Assembly (NCBI GenBank): GCA_016930575.1 | Contig: JAFGGL010000049.1 | Span: forward strand, 1 to 41,296 | Source: Clostridiales bacterium | Lineage (GTDB): Bacteria; Bacillota; Clostridia; Christensenellales; Aristaeellaceae | Reading direction: 5' to 3' | DNA length: 41,296 nt | Shown here: piece by piece, positions 33,412 through 41,234 of the stretch | Position numbering within the stretch: the first letter of the stretch is position 1 | Layout: every line of letters starts with the position of its first letter | Made by a program: the position numbers and the translations under genes | Notes under the pieces: model-generated | The model's database searches: none | Seen by the model: the letters and a program-made list of their open reading frames with translations, nothing else | What the model was told of the DNA's origin: nothing

Positions 33412-34086
33412 ATGCGGATACTGATCATCGAAGATGAGGTCCGTCTGGCGCGAACGCTGGCGGATATGGCCGCACAGGACGGATATGCAACGGATATCGC
33501 GTACGACGGCGAAAGCGGCCTGGATAACGCGATGACCGGTGTGTATGACGCCGTGGTGCTTGACGTGATGCTGCCCAAGCTTAACGGCTTTGACCTGCTC
33601 AAGCGTCTGCGCGCCGAGGGAATCGCAACGCCCGTTTTGATGCTGACCGCCAAGGCGGAACTTACCGACCGCGTGCGGGGGCTGGATTTCGGCGCGGACT
33701 ATTACCTGACGAAGCCTTTTGAAAACGCGGAATTCCGCGCGTGCCTGCGCGCCGTGACGCGGCGGCAGAGCGAGATCATCCCCGAACAACTCGCCTTCGG
33801 CGATCTGACGCTCATTCCGTCCGACAGCCGGCTCAGCCGCGCGGAGCAGTCGCTGAGCCTGAGCATGAAGGAAATGGAGATCATGCGCCTTTTAATACTC
33901 AACCAAAAGAGCATCCTGTCCAAGGAGACCCTGCTTGTTAAGGTATGGGGATATAATACGGACGCAGGCGACAACAACGTGGAGGCGTATATCTCGTTTC
34001 TCCGCAAAAAGCTCTTTCTGCTGGGTTCGTCTGTGGAAATCCAAGCGATTCGCAGGCAGGGATACCGATTGGAGGCAAAGCCATGA
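33412..34086 (+). CDS. OmpR/PhoB-family response regulator
   Basis: A 224-residue two-component regulator. The receiver domain (1-115) has the acidic pair in LIIEDE, the phosphoacceptor D51 in VVLDVMLP, T79 in MLTAK and K101 in YLTKPF. The DNA-binding winged helix (about 125-222) has SMKEMEIMRLLILNQ, LLVKVWGYNTDAGDNNVEAYISFLRKKL and RRQGYRLEA. The open frame extends upstream across the operator; the ATG at 33412 follows GGAAAGG by six bases and begins the standard MRILIIEDE. The stop overlaps the kinase start by four bases. It probably binds the 11-bp repeats at 33303-33345 and controls both its own operon and the divergent adaptor/ABC cluster (inference from position and repeat spacing). Confidence 0.93.
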   Translation: MRILIIEDEVRLARTLADMAAQDGYATDIAYDGESGLDNAMTGVYDAVVLDVMLPKLNGFDLLKRLRAEGIATPVLMLTAKAELTDRVRGLDFGADYYLTKPFENAEFRACLRAVTRRQSEIIPEQLAFGDLTLIPSDSRLSRAEQSLSLSMKEMEIMRLLILNQKSILSKETLLVKVWGYNTDAGDNNVEAYISFLRKKLFLLGSSVEIQAIRRQGYRLEAKP

Positions 34087-35297
34087 TTCGCGGACTACGC
34101 AGAAAACTGATCGTTGTCCTGATGACGATTTTATGCCTGCTGCTCGTCGCGGTCTTCGTCGGGATGTTCTTCTCCGCCAAGGTGCTTTTTGAGCGCCGTT
34201 CCAGCAATGCGTTCAACAAGCCGCCGCCGGTTGAGGGCTCCACCGACCGGCCGTATTTTATAGCGGTTCCCATCGCCACGGTCACGATCGATGCATTCGG
34301 CAACTACACCGTGACGCAGAACCAAATCCACTACGTAACAGACGAGGAACTGATACAGATCGCGGCGTCTCTGCGCAACAATCCCGACGGCGTCGGAACG
34401 GCCTCCACATACGATTTGCGGTACCAGCGGTATGTCAAACCCGACGGAACGGTGTCCTACTCCTTTACCGATACCTATATCGAGCGCGATTCATTAAATA
34501 CGCAGATCACTTCTTCCGTAGTCATCGGCATCGGCGCGCTGGCGTTGTTTTTCCTCGTCAGCATCCTTCTGTCCCGGTGGATGGTCAAGCCTGTGGAACG
34601 GGCATGGAACAAGCAGCGGCAGTTCATCGCCGACGCCTCGCACGAGTTGAAAACCCCGCTGACCGTTATTCTGTCCAACGCGGAGATGCTGGCGGAATCC
34701 GGCACGGTGAAAGATAAAACAAACCGGATGCGCCTTGAGAATATCCGCGCCGAATCCAAGCGCATGAAAGCCCTCACGGATACCCTGCTCAGCATCGCAC
34801 ACGGCGACAGCAATCAGAAAAAACCCGTACATGAACCCGTGGATTTCTCCTTTGTCCTTTCCGGCGCCGTGCTGATGTTTGAGCCGGCCGTATTTGACCA
34901 GGGCCGTGAGATCAGCAGCGAAATCGAGGATCATATCATAGTGTCTGGCGACCAAAACCAGCTGCGGCGGCTTGCGGATATCCTGATCGACAACGCCATC
35001 CGCTACGGCGCGGACGGAAGCCCCATATTCGTCCGTCTGGCTTCCGGCGGCAAAAAGGAAGCGCTGTTATCCGTCGTCAGCGAGGGAACTCCGCTTTCCG
35101 ATGAGGATCGGAAACGGATATTCGAGCGTTTCTACCGCGTAGACGCATCCCGCGGGCAGACCACGGGGTTCGGCCTGGGGCTGAGCATCGCCAGCGGCAT
35201 CACCGAAGAACACAAGGGCAAGATCTGGGCCGAATCGGACGGCGAGAAACGCAATACCTTCTATGTGAAGCTGCCGGTCCAAAGCGTTTCATCCTGA
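34083..35297 (+). CDS. membrane sensor histidine kinase
   Basis: A 404-residue kinase. Transmembrane helices lie at about 10-33 and 143-164, enclosing an extracellular sensor domain of about 110 residues without a recognised fold. HisKA carries the phosphoacceptor H187 in FIADASHELKTPLTVILSN. The ATPase domain has an N box (LIDNAIRYGADG, N304), an altered G1 box (SEGTPL instead of DxGxGI, near 333-338), the F box IFERFYRVD, and a G2 box GFGLGLSIA. The G1 variant resembles the NxGxPI form of many Firmicutes kinases, so activity is likely. No HAMP domain is evident between the second helix and HisKA. It is coupled to the response regulator by a four-base overlap. The signal is unknown; cell-envelope stress or an exported substrate fits the neighbours. 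Confidence 0.92.
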   Translation: MIRGLRRKLIVVLMTILCLLLVAVFVGMFFSAKVLFERRSSNAFNKPPPVEGSTDRPYFIAVPIATVTIDAFGNYTVTQNQIHYVTDEELIQIAASLRNNPDGVGTASTYDLRYQRYVKPDGTVSYSFTDTYIERDSLNTQITSSVVIGIGALALFFLVSILLSRWMVKPVERAWNKQRQFIADASHELKTPLTVILSNAEMLAESGTVKDKTNRMRLENIRAESKRMKALTDTLLSIAHGDSNQKKPVHEPVDFSFVLSGAVLMFEPAVFDQGREISSEIEDHIIVSGDQNQLRRLADILIDNAIRYGADGSPIFVRLASGGKKEALLSVVSEGTPLSDEDRKRIFERFYRVDASRGQTTGFGLGLSIASGITEEHKGKIWAESDGEKRNTFYVKLPVQSVSS

Positions 35298-35366
35298 CAA
35301 GATTTATTATTTAAAACGAACCCGACAGGCGCCGCCGAACATACGACATTCAGGCGCTTGTTTACG

Positions 35367-35395
35367 TTTACAGCCCGACGCTCTAGTGGTAATAT
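35367..35395 (+). promoter_or_regulatory. promoter of the propeller gene
   Basis: -35 TTTACA (35367-35372), 17-base spacer, -10 TAATAT (35390-35395). It lies in the 150-base gap after the kinase gene. No copy of the TTTCAGGT repeats is present here, so this gene may not share the cluster's regulator. Confidence 0.6.
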
Positions 35396-35447
35396 TTGTA
35401 GTAGGGATTCTGCTAAATATTGACTGCGCAGACATGGGAGGTTCACA

Positions 35448-37484
35448 ATGAAATATCATCGCTTTGTATGCATTGCCTGCACGCTTGTGTTTCTGTTAGC
35501 GTGCACGCTGCCGGCGGCTGCCGGCGCAGGCGCTCAACCCTCCTGCGATATTCCGATGGAGAATACGCAATGGACATCCTATACAAACGCCAATTGGATC
35601 AATGATATTGCCTTCGATCAGAACGGCTATCTGTGGGCCGCCACCTCCGGCGGCGCGGTGCGCTGGGACGTCGGCGCAGGCACGTATATGAAGTATACGT
35701 CCGAATACGGGTTATGCTCCAATCAGCTCAGCGCGATTGCCGTCGCGCCGGACGGCGCGATTTGGTTTGCGAGCAAGGATAACGGGATATCAAAATTAAA
35801 GGACTGCGCTTTCACCAACTATACCGTCAGCGACGGCATGCCGTCCAACGTCGTTAACGACCTTTCGGTTGCCCCAGACGGCACCGTCTGGGTGGCGACG
35901 GACTGGGATATCTGCAGCTTCGACGGGCAGAGCTGGACGACATACCGGGATACACCGATCAAGCAGATGGAAACGAATGCCGATTTCATCGTAGCCGATC
36001 CGGACGGAAACATATGGTGCGGGGCCCATTTCTACGGAGTATTCAGGCTGTCCGAAGCCGGCTGGACGCATTACGACGAACCGGAGGACATATCCTCCAT
36101 GGTCTATAGTATGGCGCTTGGCGCCGACGGATCGGTCTGGGCTTCCATGATGGACGCAAGTCTGGTCCATTATGGCGGCGGCAAGGCCGAGATCGTCCAG
36201 CTTGACACGGGCGGCATGCCTTACATTAAATGCATCTGTGTGCAGGAAGATGGCGCGATGTGGTTCATGAACTGGAGCGACGTCATTTGCGTAAAAGGCG
36301 GACAATGGGAAACGTTCTATAATGATTATGGCGTGACCATCGATACGACATGCATCATCGAAGGCCCGGACGGAACCATATGGTGCGGGGGCTTTATGGG
36401 CGGTCTGGCCGGATACAAAGACGGCGAATGGACCGTATTGCAAACGGACGACTGGCTGCCCGACAACACCGTGAGCAAAATCGTCGCGGATGAAACGGGC
36501 GGCCATTGGATACTCTCCGCGACCGCCATAACCTATTTTGACGGGGAAACCGCACAGGTGTATCCCACGAATTGGAAAGCGATGGACCTGCTCATCGCGC
36601 CGGACGGCGGCGTATGGGCCAGCCTGGGCAAAAACGGCGTATACCGGTTCAACGGTACGCAATGGGTCTTCTACGGCCCGGGCGATACGCAGGACGGATT
36701 TTTGGACAACAGCCCGGGCGCTTTCCTCGGGGAACTGGAGAGTATCTTAGGTGAAGAATTCGACTTTATGTTCGGCGAAGAAGGGGCTGCCTTCGGCGGT
36801 GATTTCTTCGGCGATTTCGATGAGGGCGGAGAAGCTGTCCTTGTGGAACCGACGCAAATGGGACCCGGCATCGAGACGGATCCATGGTATACAAGCATCG
36901 AAATGACGCCGGACGGCAGGCTGCTTTGCGTGTCCGTGATGGAAACCGTGCATAGCCTGTACGACGGGAAGTGGTCCGTGTACCAGGCGCAAAGCGATTC
37001 GGTATCGGACGTACTGATATCGCAGCAGGGCGCATACTGGATTTCGTGCAGCGAAGGTTTGTACAGAAGCACAGACGGCCGGAACTACACGTTCTACCCC
37101 GAGATCATCGATCCGGATAACCGGATCTATCACTTCGGCAGCCTGTATGTCACGCCGGACGAAGTCTGCTGGATCGCATCCCTCTCCGGGGTAGGCTGCC
37201 AGCCCGCAGGCGGAGATTCGTTCTGCTTCAGGAAAGGGGACGGGATCCCCGAGGAGAACGTAGCCTGCGTCACGGGCGCGCCCGACGGCACGATATGGAT
37301 CGGCACCAGCTATATGATGACGTCCGAAAGTGGCGCCGGGGCGTGCCGCTATGACGGCGGCGCATGGCAAACGATCACCGCGTCGGACGGTTTGGCCTCC
37401 AACGCAGTACACGATATTTGCGCGGGTACGGAAGCGATATGGTACGGCACGCATGGCGGCATCAGCGTATACCGACCGCATTAA
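35448..37484 (+). CDS. secreted two-component-propeller-type beta-propeller protein
   Basis: A 678-residue exported protein. The N-terminus is a signal peptide (MKYHRFVCIACTLVFLLAC); LLAC could be a lipobox (C19), or cleavage may follow AAAGA, so it is either a lipoprotein or secreted. The rest consists of about ten blade repeats of the Reg_prop type, for example VAPDGAIWFASKDNGISK, VAPDGTVWVATDWDICS, GPDGTIWCGGFMGGLA and GAPDGTIWIGTSYM. These are the blades found in sensor domains of hybrid kinases, but here they stand alone. An acidic Gly/Phe-rich insertion (about 416-479) interrupts the propeller. GGGAGG lies six bases before the ATG. Its place behind a sensor kinase suggests an extracellular sensing or ligand-binding role (inference). 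Confidence 0.83.
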   Translation: MKYHRFVCIACTLVFLLACTLPAAAGAGAQPSCDIPMENTQWTSYTNANWINDIAFDQNGYLWAATSGGAVRWDVGAGTYMKYTSEYGLCSNQLSAIAVAPDGAIWFASKDNGISKLKDCAFTNYTVSDGMPSNVVNDLSVAPDGTVWVATDWDICSFDGQSWTTYRDTPIKQMETNADFIVADPDGNIWCGAHFYGVFRLSEAGWTHYDEPEDISSMVYSMALGADGSVWASMMDASLVHYGGGKAEIVQLDTGGMPYIKCICVQEDGAMWFMNWSDVICVKGGQWETFYNDYGVTIDTTCIIEGPDGTIWCGGFMGGLAGYKDGEWTVLQTDDWLPDNTVSKIVADETGGHWILSATAITYFDGETAQVYPTNWKAMDLLIAPDGGVWASLGKNGVYRFNGTQWVFYGPGDTQDGFLDNSPGAFLGELESILGEEFDFMFGEEGAAFGGDFFGDFDEGGEAVLVEPTQMGPGIETDPWYTSIEMTPDGRLLCVSVMETVHSLYDGKWSVYQAQSDSVSDVLISQQGAYWISCSEGLYRSTDGRNYTFYPEIIDPDNRIYHFGSLYVTPDEVCWIASLSGVGCQPAGGDSFCFRKGDGIPEENVACVTGAPDGTIWIGTSYMMTSESGAGACRYDGGAWQTITASDGLASNAVHDICAGTEAIWYGTHGGISVYRPH

Positions 37485-37567
37485 GCACAACAGCATAAAG
37501 GATAGCCGGAACTTCCGTAACACTATTGTGCAAAACACAACTTCATACATCATAGAAAAGGACAAAA

Positions 37568-37592
37568 GCATTGCTCATCCGGTGCGTTTTTT
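37568..37592 (+). terminator. possible terminator of the propeller gene
   Basis: GCATTG, six-base loop, CGGTGC (four Watson-Crick and two G-T pairs), then G and six Ts. The stem is weak, but the position about 80 bases after the stop and the T-run fit. Confidence 0.35.
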
Positions 37593-37597
37593 ACCAG

Positions 37598-37731
37598 CTT
37601 TCAACCTTTACAACGAACGCACGCTATGTTACGCTATGACAGGCATTAATGTTAAATCCATGTCAGATTGGCGTTAGTGTCCTGTAAGCTGTCAGGTGTG
37701 ATAATCCGCATCCGATAGCAGGAGGGTACGC
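37598..37731 (+). promoter_or_regulatory. upstream region of the phosphate cotransporter gene with repeats and extended -10
   Basis: Contains ACGCTATG twice at a 10-base period (37621, 37631), TGACAGG (37637) and TGTCAG twice (37661, 37690). An extended -10 TGT-GATAAT (GATAAT at 37699-37704) has no good -35, which is typical of activator-dependent promoters such as those of PhoB/PhoP. No exact Pho box can be defined. Confidence 0.4.
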
Positions 37732-39372
37732 ATGGAATTCATGGATGTACTCACGCTGTTTGCGGGCCTGGCCCTGTTCCTCTACGGCATCAAGGAAATG
37801 GGCGAAGGGCTGGAAAAAGCAGCGGGGCACCGGATGCAGCGCTTGCTGGAAGCGCTGACGAAAAACAAGTTTTCAGCCGTTCTCGTCGGCGCGCTGGTAA
37901 CGGGCGTTATCCAATCATCCTCGGCAACCACCGTAATGGTGGTCGGTTTCGTAAACGCGGGGCTGCTGCCCCTGCGAAACGCTATCGGCGTCATCATGGG
38001 CGCCAACATCGGTACCACCGTCACTTCGCTGATGTTATCGGTCAAACTGGATTTCGGCGTGATCTTCGCCGTCGTCGGTTTGATCTTTCTTTTGCTCTCA
38101 GGGCGTTCCAGCTTCAAGATGCTCGGGCAGATCTTCATCGGCCTGGGCATCCTGTTCATCGGCATGAAGACCATGACCGGCGCTATGGAGCCGCTGCGCG
38201 AGTGGGAAGGCTTCCGCACGATGATCACAGGCGTGTCCAATCCGCTGCTTGGCGTGATCATCGGCGCGCTGATCACGGCGCTGCTGCAGTCATCCTCTGC
38301 TTCTATCGGCATACTGCAGGCATTGGCGAGCGCCAACCTGATTGGCCTTCACTCGTCGCTGTATATCCTGTTCGGGCAGAACATCGGCACCTGTATCACG
38401 GCCCTGCTTGCATCCATCGGCACCAACAAAACGGCCCACAGAGCCGCCGTCGTACACCTGCTGTTCAACCTGATCGGTTCCGCGCTGTTTATCGTCATCG
38501 CGCTGACCCTTCCGTTTGCGGATTGGATCGAAAGCCTGGCGGGCGACAACCTGCGGCTGCAGATCGCCCTGGCGCATATCATTTTCAACGTGACGACAAC
38601 GGCCATCCTGCTGCCGCTGTCAAAGCTCCTGGAAAAAGCCGCCTTCTACATCATACGCGGCAAGGACAAGCAGGCAGAACCCATGCGCCTCACCTATTTC
38701 GACGACCGTCTGTTCTCCACGCCGCCCATCGCCGCCAAACAGCTGTTCCGCGAGGTGACGCGGATGGGCGAACTGGTCAAGACCAATTTCGCCTTCTCCA
38801 TGGGATACTTCTTTCAGCAAAAGGATATCCCGCTGGATGAATTCGAGCACAGGGAGAACGTGATCGACTACCTGAATACCGAGGTGACGGCCAAACTGAT
38901 AGAGCTGCGCGGCCTGACGCTCACCGCCCGCGACGTTCATATGATGGGATCGCTGTTCCACGTCGTCAACGATTTGGAGCGTATCGGCGACCATGCCGTG
39001 AACATCACCGAGATCGCGGACGCGCGGCGCAGTGCGAAAAAGGCGTTCACCAAAAAAGCGATCGCCGAACTTGAAACGCTCTACAAAACAGTGACGGATG
39101 CGCTGGAGCAGTCCATCGAGATCGTCAACAAACAGATCATCGACCCGAAGGTCATCAAAAAGGTCACCGATCTGGAAGCGGAGATCGACCAGATGTGCGA
39201 CGACCTGACCAACCACCACATGGAGCGCGTAAAAGAGAAAAAATGTTCGCCGACCAACGGAATGATGTTTTTGGATATGCTCAACAATCTGGAGCGCATC
39301 GGCGACCACGCGGAAAACCTTGCCGGCTCCGTAGACGCGCCCGACAGCGAGAACAAGCGCCTGCTGTGGTAA
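37732..39372 (+). CDS. Na+/phosphate cotransporter with PhoU-like C-terminal domain
   Basis: A 546-residue Na/Pi-cotransporter family (NptA/PF02690) protein. The membrane part (about 1-310) contains the inverted pair of signature motifs QSSSATT (61-67) and QSSSAS (186-191), with GANIGTT and GQNIGTC each following. These form the Na+ and phosphate sites. The cytoplasmic part (about 330-546) is a PhoU-like helical domain with two copies of the LERIGDHA-type motif (DLERIGDHAVNIT and NLERIGDHAENLA), which may bind metal and regulate transport. AGGAGG lies six bases before the ATG. It is a single gene between a repeat-rich promoter region and a long terminator. No pst or phoU genes are nearby. Confidence 0.93.
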   Translation: MEFMDVLTLFAGLALFLYGIKEMGEGLEKAAGHRMQRLLEALTKNKFSAVLVGALVTGVIQSSSATTVMVVGFVNAGLLPLRNAIGVIMGANIGTTVTSLMLSVKLDFGVIFAVVGLIFLLLSGRSSFKMLGQIFIGLGILFIGMKTMTGAMEPLREWEGFRTMITGVSNPLLGVIIGALITALLQSSSASIGILQALASANLIGLHSSLYILFGQNIGTCITALLASIGTNKTAHRAAVVHLLFNLIGSALFIVIALTLPFADWIESLAGDNLRLQIALAHIIFNVTTTAILLPLSKLLEKAAFYIIRGKDKQAEPMRLTYFDDRLFSTPPIAAKQLFREVTRMGELVKTNFAFSMGYFFQQKDIPLDEFEHRENVIDYLNTEVTAKLIELRGLTLTARDVHMMGSLFHVVNDLERIGDHAVNITEIADARRSAKKAFTKKAIAELETLYKTVTDALEQSIEIVNKQIIDPKVIKKVTDLEAEIDQMCDDLTNHHMERVKEKKCSPTNGMMFLDMLNNLERIGDHAENLAGSVDAPDSENKRLLW

Positions 39373-39396
39373 CCCGCAAAAGAGCGCAGCAAATTC

Positions 39397-39437
39397 CCCC
39401 GTTCTCCGCCGGATATTCTGTCCGGCAGGGAACGGGG
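39397..39437. terminator. long hairpin terminator between convergent genes
   Basis: A 17-bp stem (39397-39413 with 39421-39437, one G-T pair and one mismatch, seven-base loop tattctg) lies between the cotransporter gene and thiN, which converge. T-runs are short on both sides (TTCTTATG on the plus strand), but the stem is very stable. Confidence 0.7.
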
Positions 39438-39458
39438 TTCTTATGTATTCATTCTTCG

Positions 39459-40073
39459 TTATAGCATAACATAGACCAGCAGCGTTCCGTTTTCGACGGA
39501 AACCGAAGCCTTTTCCCCCGTCGTTTCGTTGCTTACGCCAAGCGGCGTATCCCCGGACAACGCCGCGCCGTCCAGCGGGTATTTGAGTCCCTTCAGGGTC
39601 ACGCCCCTGGCGATGTCCCCGTGGCAGAATACCGAAACAATCGTGCCTTTGCTAAACTTCGGCAGCTCCAGCGTACCATTCGTCACGGCATAGATATCGC
39701 ACGCGGGGCATATCATCTTGCAGTCGAAACCCTGCCTGCTCGCGCCACCTAAAAGCTGAAGATTGGCGTGGGTGTGGTCGTCGCGCCCACCGCTTGCGCC
39801 GTAAAAGCGGAACGTGCGATACCCGCGCACAATGCCTTCCTTAAGCGCCAGCGCGAGATCGGTTTCGTCCTTCTCGGGTGAAAAAACCTCACGCGGGATA
39901 TCCCTGGGTATATGCATAAGCGAATCGAAATCCCCAACCAGCAGGTCCGGCGATAATCCGGCCATACGTAGCGCCGTGTATCCGTCGTCGGCGGCAATGA
40001 TAAAATCCCCGTCCTTGGGATATAAGCCGCGTACGGCAAACGAGCCCGCTCCGATAAGATAGCAAACAGCCAT
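39459..40073 (-). CDS. thiN: thiamine pyrophosphokinase
   Basis: A 204-residue thiamine diphosphokinase that makes the cofactor TPP from thiamine and ATP. Visible are the N-terminal IGAGSFAV, the ADDGYTAL and PDLLVGDFDSL segments with the catalytic/metal aspartates, the KDETDLALAL motif, and GASGGRDDHTHANLQLL; the C-terminal half is the vitamin B1-binding beta domain (SKGTIVSVFCHG and KGLKYPLDG). The start is the third in-frame Met (40073): GGAGG lies seven bases before it, while the Met two codons earlier would leave only one base. It lies 71 bases behind rpsI with a strong hairpin between, and no separate promoter was seen. No TPP riboswitch is visible. Confidence 0.92.
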   Translation of the reverse strand: MAVCYLIGAGSFAVRGLYPKDGDFIIAADDGYTALRMAGLSPDLLVGDFDSLMHIPRDIPREVFSPEKDETDLALALKEGIVRGYRTFRFYGASGGRDDHTHANLQLLGGASRQGFDCKMICPACDIYAVTNGTLELPKFSKGTIVSVFCHGDIARGVTLKGLKYPLDGAALSGDTPLGVSNETTGEKASVSVENGTLLVYVML

Positions 40074-40097
40074 ATGCATTCCTCCCGGGAACAGGAA

Positions 40098-40126
40098 GGG
40101 AGTTACCCGCAGCCCGGGCAACTCCC
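40098..40126 (-). terminator. hairpin between rpsI and thiN
   Basis: GGGAGTTGCCCG, loop GGCTG, CGGGTAACTCCC (12 bp, one G-T pair), followed by TTCCTGTT on the minus strand. It starts about 20 bases after the rpsI stop. The T-run is poor, so it may be a leaky terminator or a 3'-end/processing structure. Confidence 0.6.
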
Positions 40127-40144
40127 ATCAATTGTGCCGAATCA

Positions 40145-40537
40145 TTAACGCTTGGAGAACTGCGGTGCGCGCCGCGCGGCTTTCAGGCCGTACTTCTTGC
40201 GTTCCTTCATGCGCGGATCGCGCGTGAGGAAGCCCGCTTTCTTCAGGCCGTCGCGCAGTTCCGGGTCAGCCTTCACCAGCGCGCGGCTGATGCCGTGGCG
40301 GATCGCCCCCGCCTGGCCTGTAAGCCCGCCGCCTGTGACGGTGACCAGAATATCCATATCGCTGCCGGCCTTGGTAAGCTCCAGAGGCTGGCGCACGGTC
40401 ATCTTCAGCGTTTCCAGCTCGAAATAGCTGTCCAGGTCGCGCTTGTTCACGATGATATTTCCGTCACCCGCTACCAAACGAACACGGGCAATCGCCTTCT
40501 TGCGGCGGCCGACGGCACTGTATTCAACCTTAGCCAT
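40145..40537 (-). CDS. rpsI: 30S ribosomal protein S9
   Basis: A 130-residue uS9. The N-terminal [19 protein letters not shown], the central [22 protein letters not shown] and the C-terminal tail [18 protein letters not shown] are all characteristic. The terminal SKR reaches into the P site of the 30S subunit and touches the tRNA anticodon stem-loop. The length is normal. AAGGAG lies ten bases before the ATG. It follows rplM by 14 bases, the conserved L13-S9 operon of nearly all bacteria, and should be co-transcribed from the promoter at 41100-41129. Confidence 0.98.
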   Translation of the reverse strand: MAKVEYSAVGRRKKAIARVRLVAGDGNIIVNKRDLDSYFELETLKMTVRQPLELTKAGSDMDILVTVTGGGLTGQAGAIRHGISRALVKADPELRDGLKKAGFLTRDPRMKERKKYGLKAARRAPQFSKR

Positions 40538-40551
40538 GTTTCTCTATCTCC

Positions 40552-40983
40552 TTACTTGAGTTCCAGGGTTTCGGGTTTCTGCGCCGCGTACTCGTGCTCC
40601 GCGCCGGCATACACGCGCAGTTTCTTTGCCATGCTGCGGCCGAGCGGGCCTTTGGGAAGCATGCCGACGATCGCTTTTTTCACGGCGAACTCGGGCTTCT
40701 TCTCCATCAGGCTGCGGTAGGGCGTCTCCGAAAGGCCGCCTGGATACCCGGAGTGGTGGTAATACATCTTCTGGTCGAGTTTCTTTCCGGTCAGCACCGC
40801 CTTGTCGGCATTGATGACGATCACATAATCACCCGAATCGACGTGCGGGGTATAAGTGGGTTTATGTTTTCCGCGCAATACGGATGCAACGCGCGTGGCC
40901 AGACGGCCCAGCACCACGTCCTGCGCATCCACGATGTACCATTTGCGCTGTACATCCGCGGGTTTTTCCATAAAGGTCTTCAA
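40552..40983 (-). CDS. rplM: 50S ribosomal protein L13
   Basis: A 143-residue uL13, with [47 protein letters not shown] and [26 protein letters not shown]. It binds 23S rRNA early in assembly of the 50S subunit. The start is TTG at 40983, eight bases after a perfect AGGAGG (40997-40992); the first ATG, four codons later, would be 20 bases away. The translated MKTFMEKP also agrees with relatives. A leader of about 110 bases with a stable hairpin precedes it, and a strong promoter lies at 41100-41129. Confidence 0.98.
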   Translation of the reverse strand: MKTFMEKPADVQRKWYIVDAQDVVLGRLATRVASVLRGKHKPTYTPHVDSGDYVIVINADKAVLTGKKLDQKMYYHHSGYPGGLSETPYRSLMEKKPEFAVKKAIVGMLPKGPLGRSMAKKLRVYAGAEHEYAAQKPETLELK

Positions 40984-41025
40984 GTGGTTATCCTCCTTCT
41001 AAAGGAAACAATCAGGTATTACGCC

Positions 41026-41047
41026 GCGTTCGATGGTCAGCGAACGC
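41026..41047 (-). promoter_or_regulatory. hairpin in the rplM leader (candidate L13 autoregulatory element)
   Basis: GCGTTCG, eight-base loop, CGAACGC: a perfect 7-bp stem in the rplM 5' leader, about 45 bases before the start codon. An L13 leader that controls rplM-rpsI is known in Firmicutes; I could not verify its consensus here. Confidence 0.45.
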
Positions 41048-41099
41048 ATGCCGTTCAATAAACATCCGGGGTTCATGGAGCTTATTGATGCCAAAGTTG

Positions 41100-41129
41100 A
41101 TAATAACAAATCAAACCGTTACTTGTCAA
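41100..41129 (-). promoter_or_regulatory. promoter of rplM-rpsI
   Basis: -35 TTGACA (41129-41124) and -10 TATTAT (41105-41100), spacer 18; shifting the -10 by one base gives TTATTA with a 17-base spacer. AT-rich DNA surrounds the -10. Confidence 0.82.
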
Positions 41130-41194
41130 GGATTTTCTTGTTACCCGGTATGCAGCCATGTCCTTCGCAACCCGACGGCGGCAGTAAGTCGATA

Positions 41195-41223
41195 TTGACA
41201 AACCGGCGTAAAAATCCTATAAT
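41195..41223 (+). promoter_or_regulatory. consensus promoter of the tRNA-Leu gene
   Basis: -35 TTGACA (41195-41200), 17-base spacer, -10 TATAAT (41218-41223): a perfect sigma-A consensus, with the tRNA starting 12 bases after the -10. Confidence 0.92.
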
Positions 41224-41234
41224 AGCCGTTGCCT

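Noticed and set aside
32118-33653. A 511-residue product for the first adaptor gene
   Set aside because: The upstream 132 codons run antisense through the operator and into the response regulator gene. The basic anchor at 33257 matches the paralogue's N-terminus.
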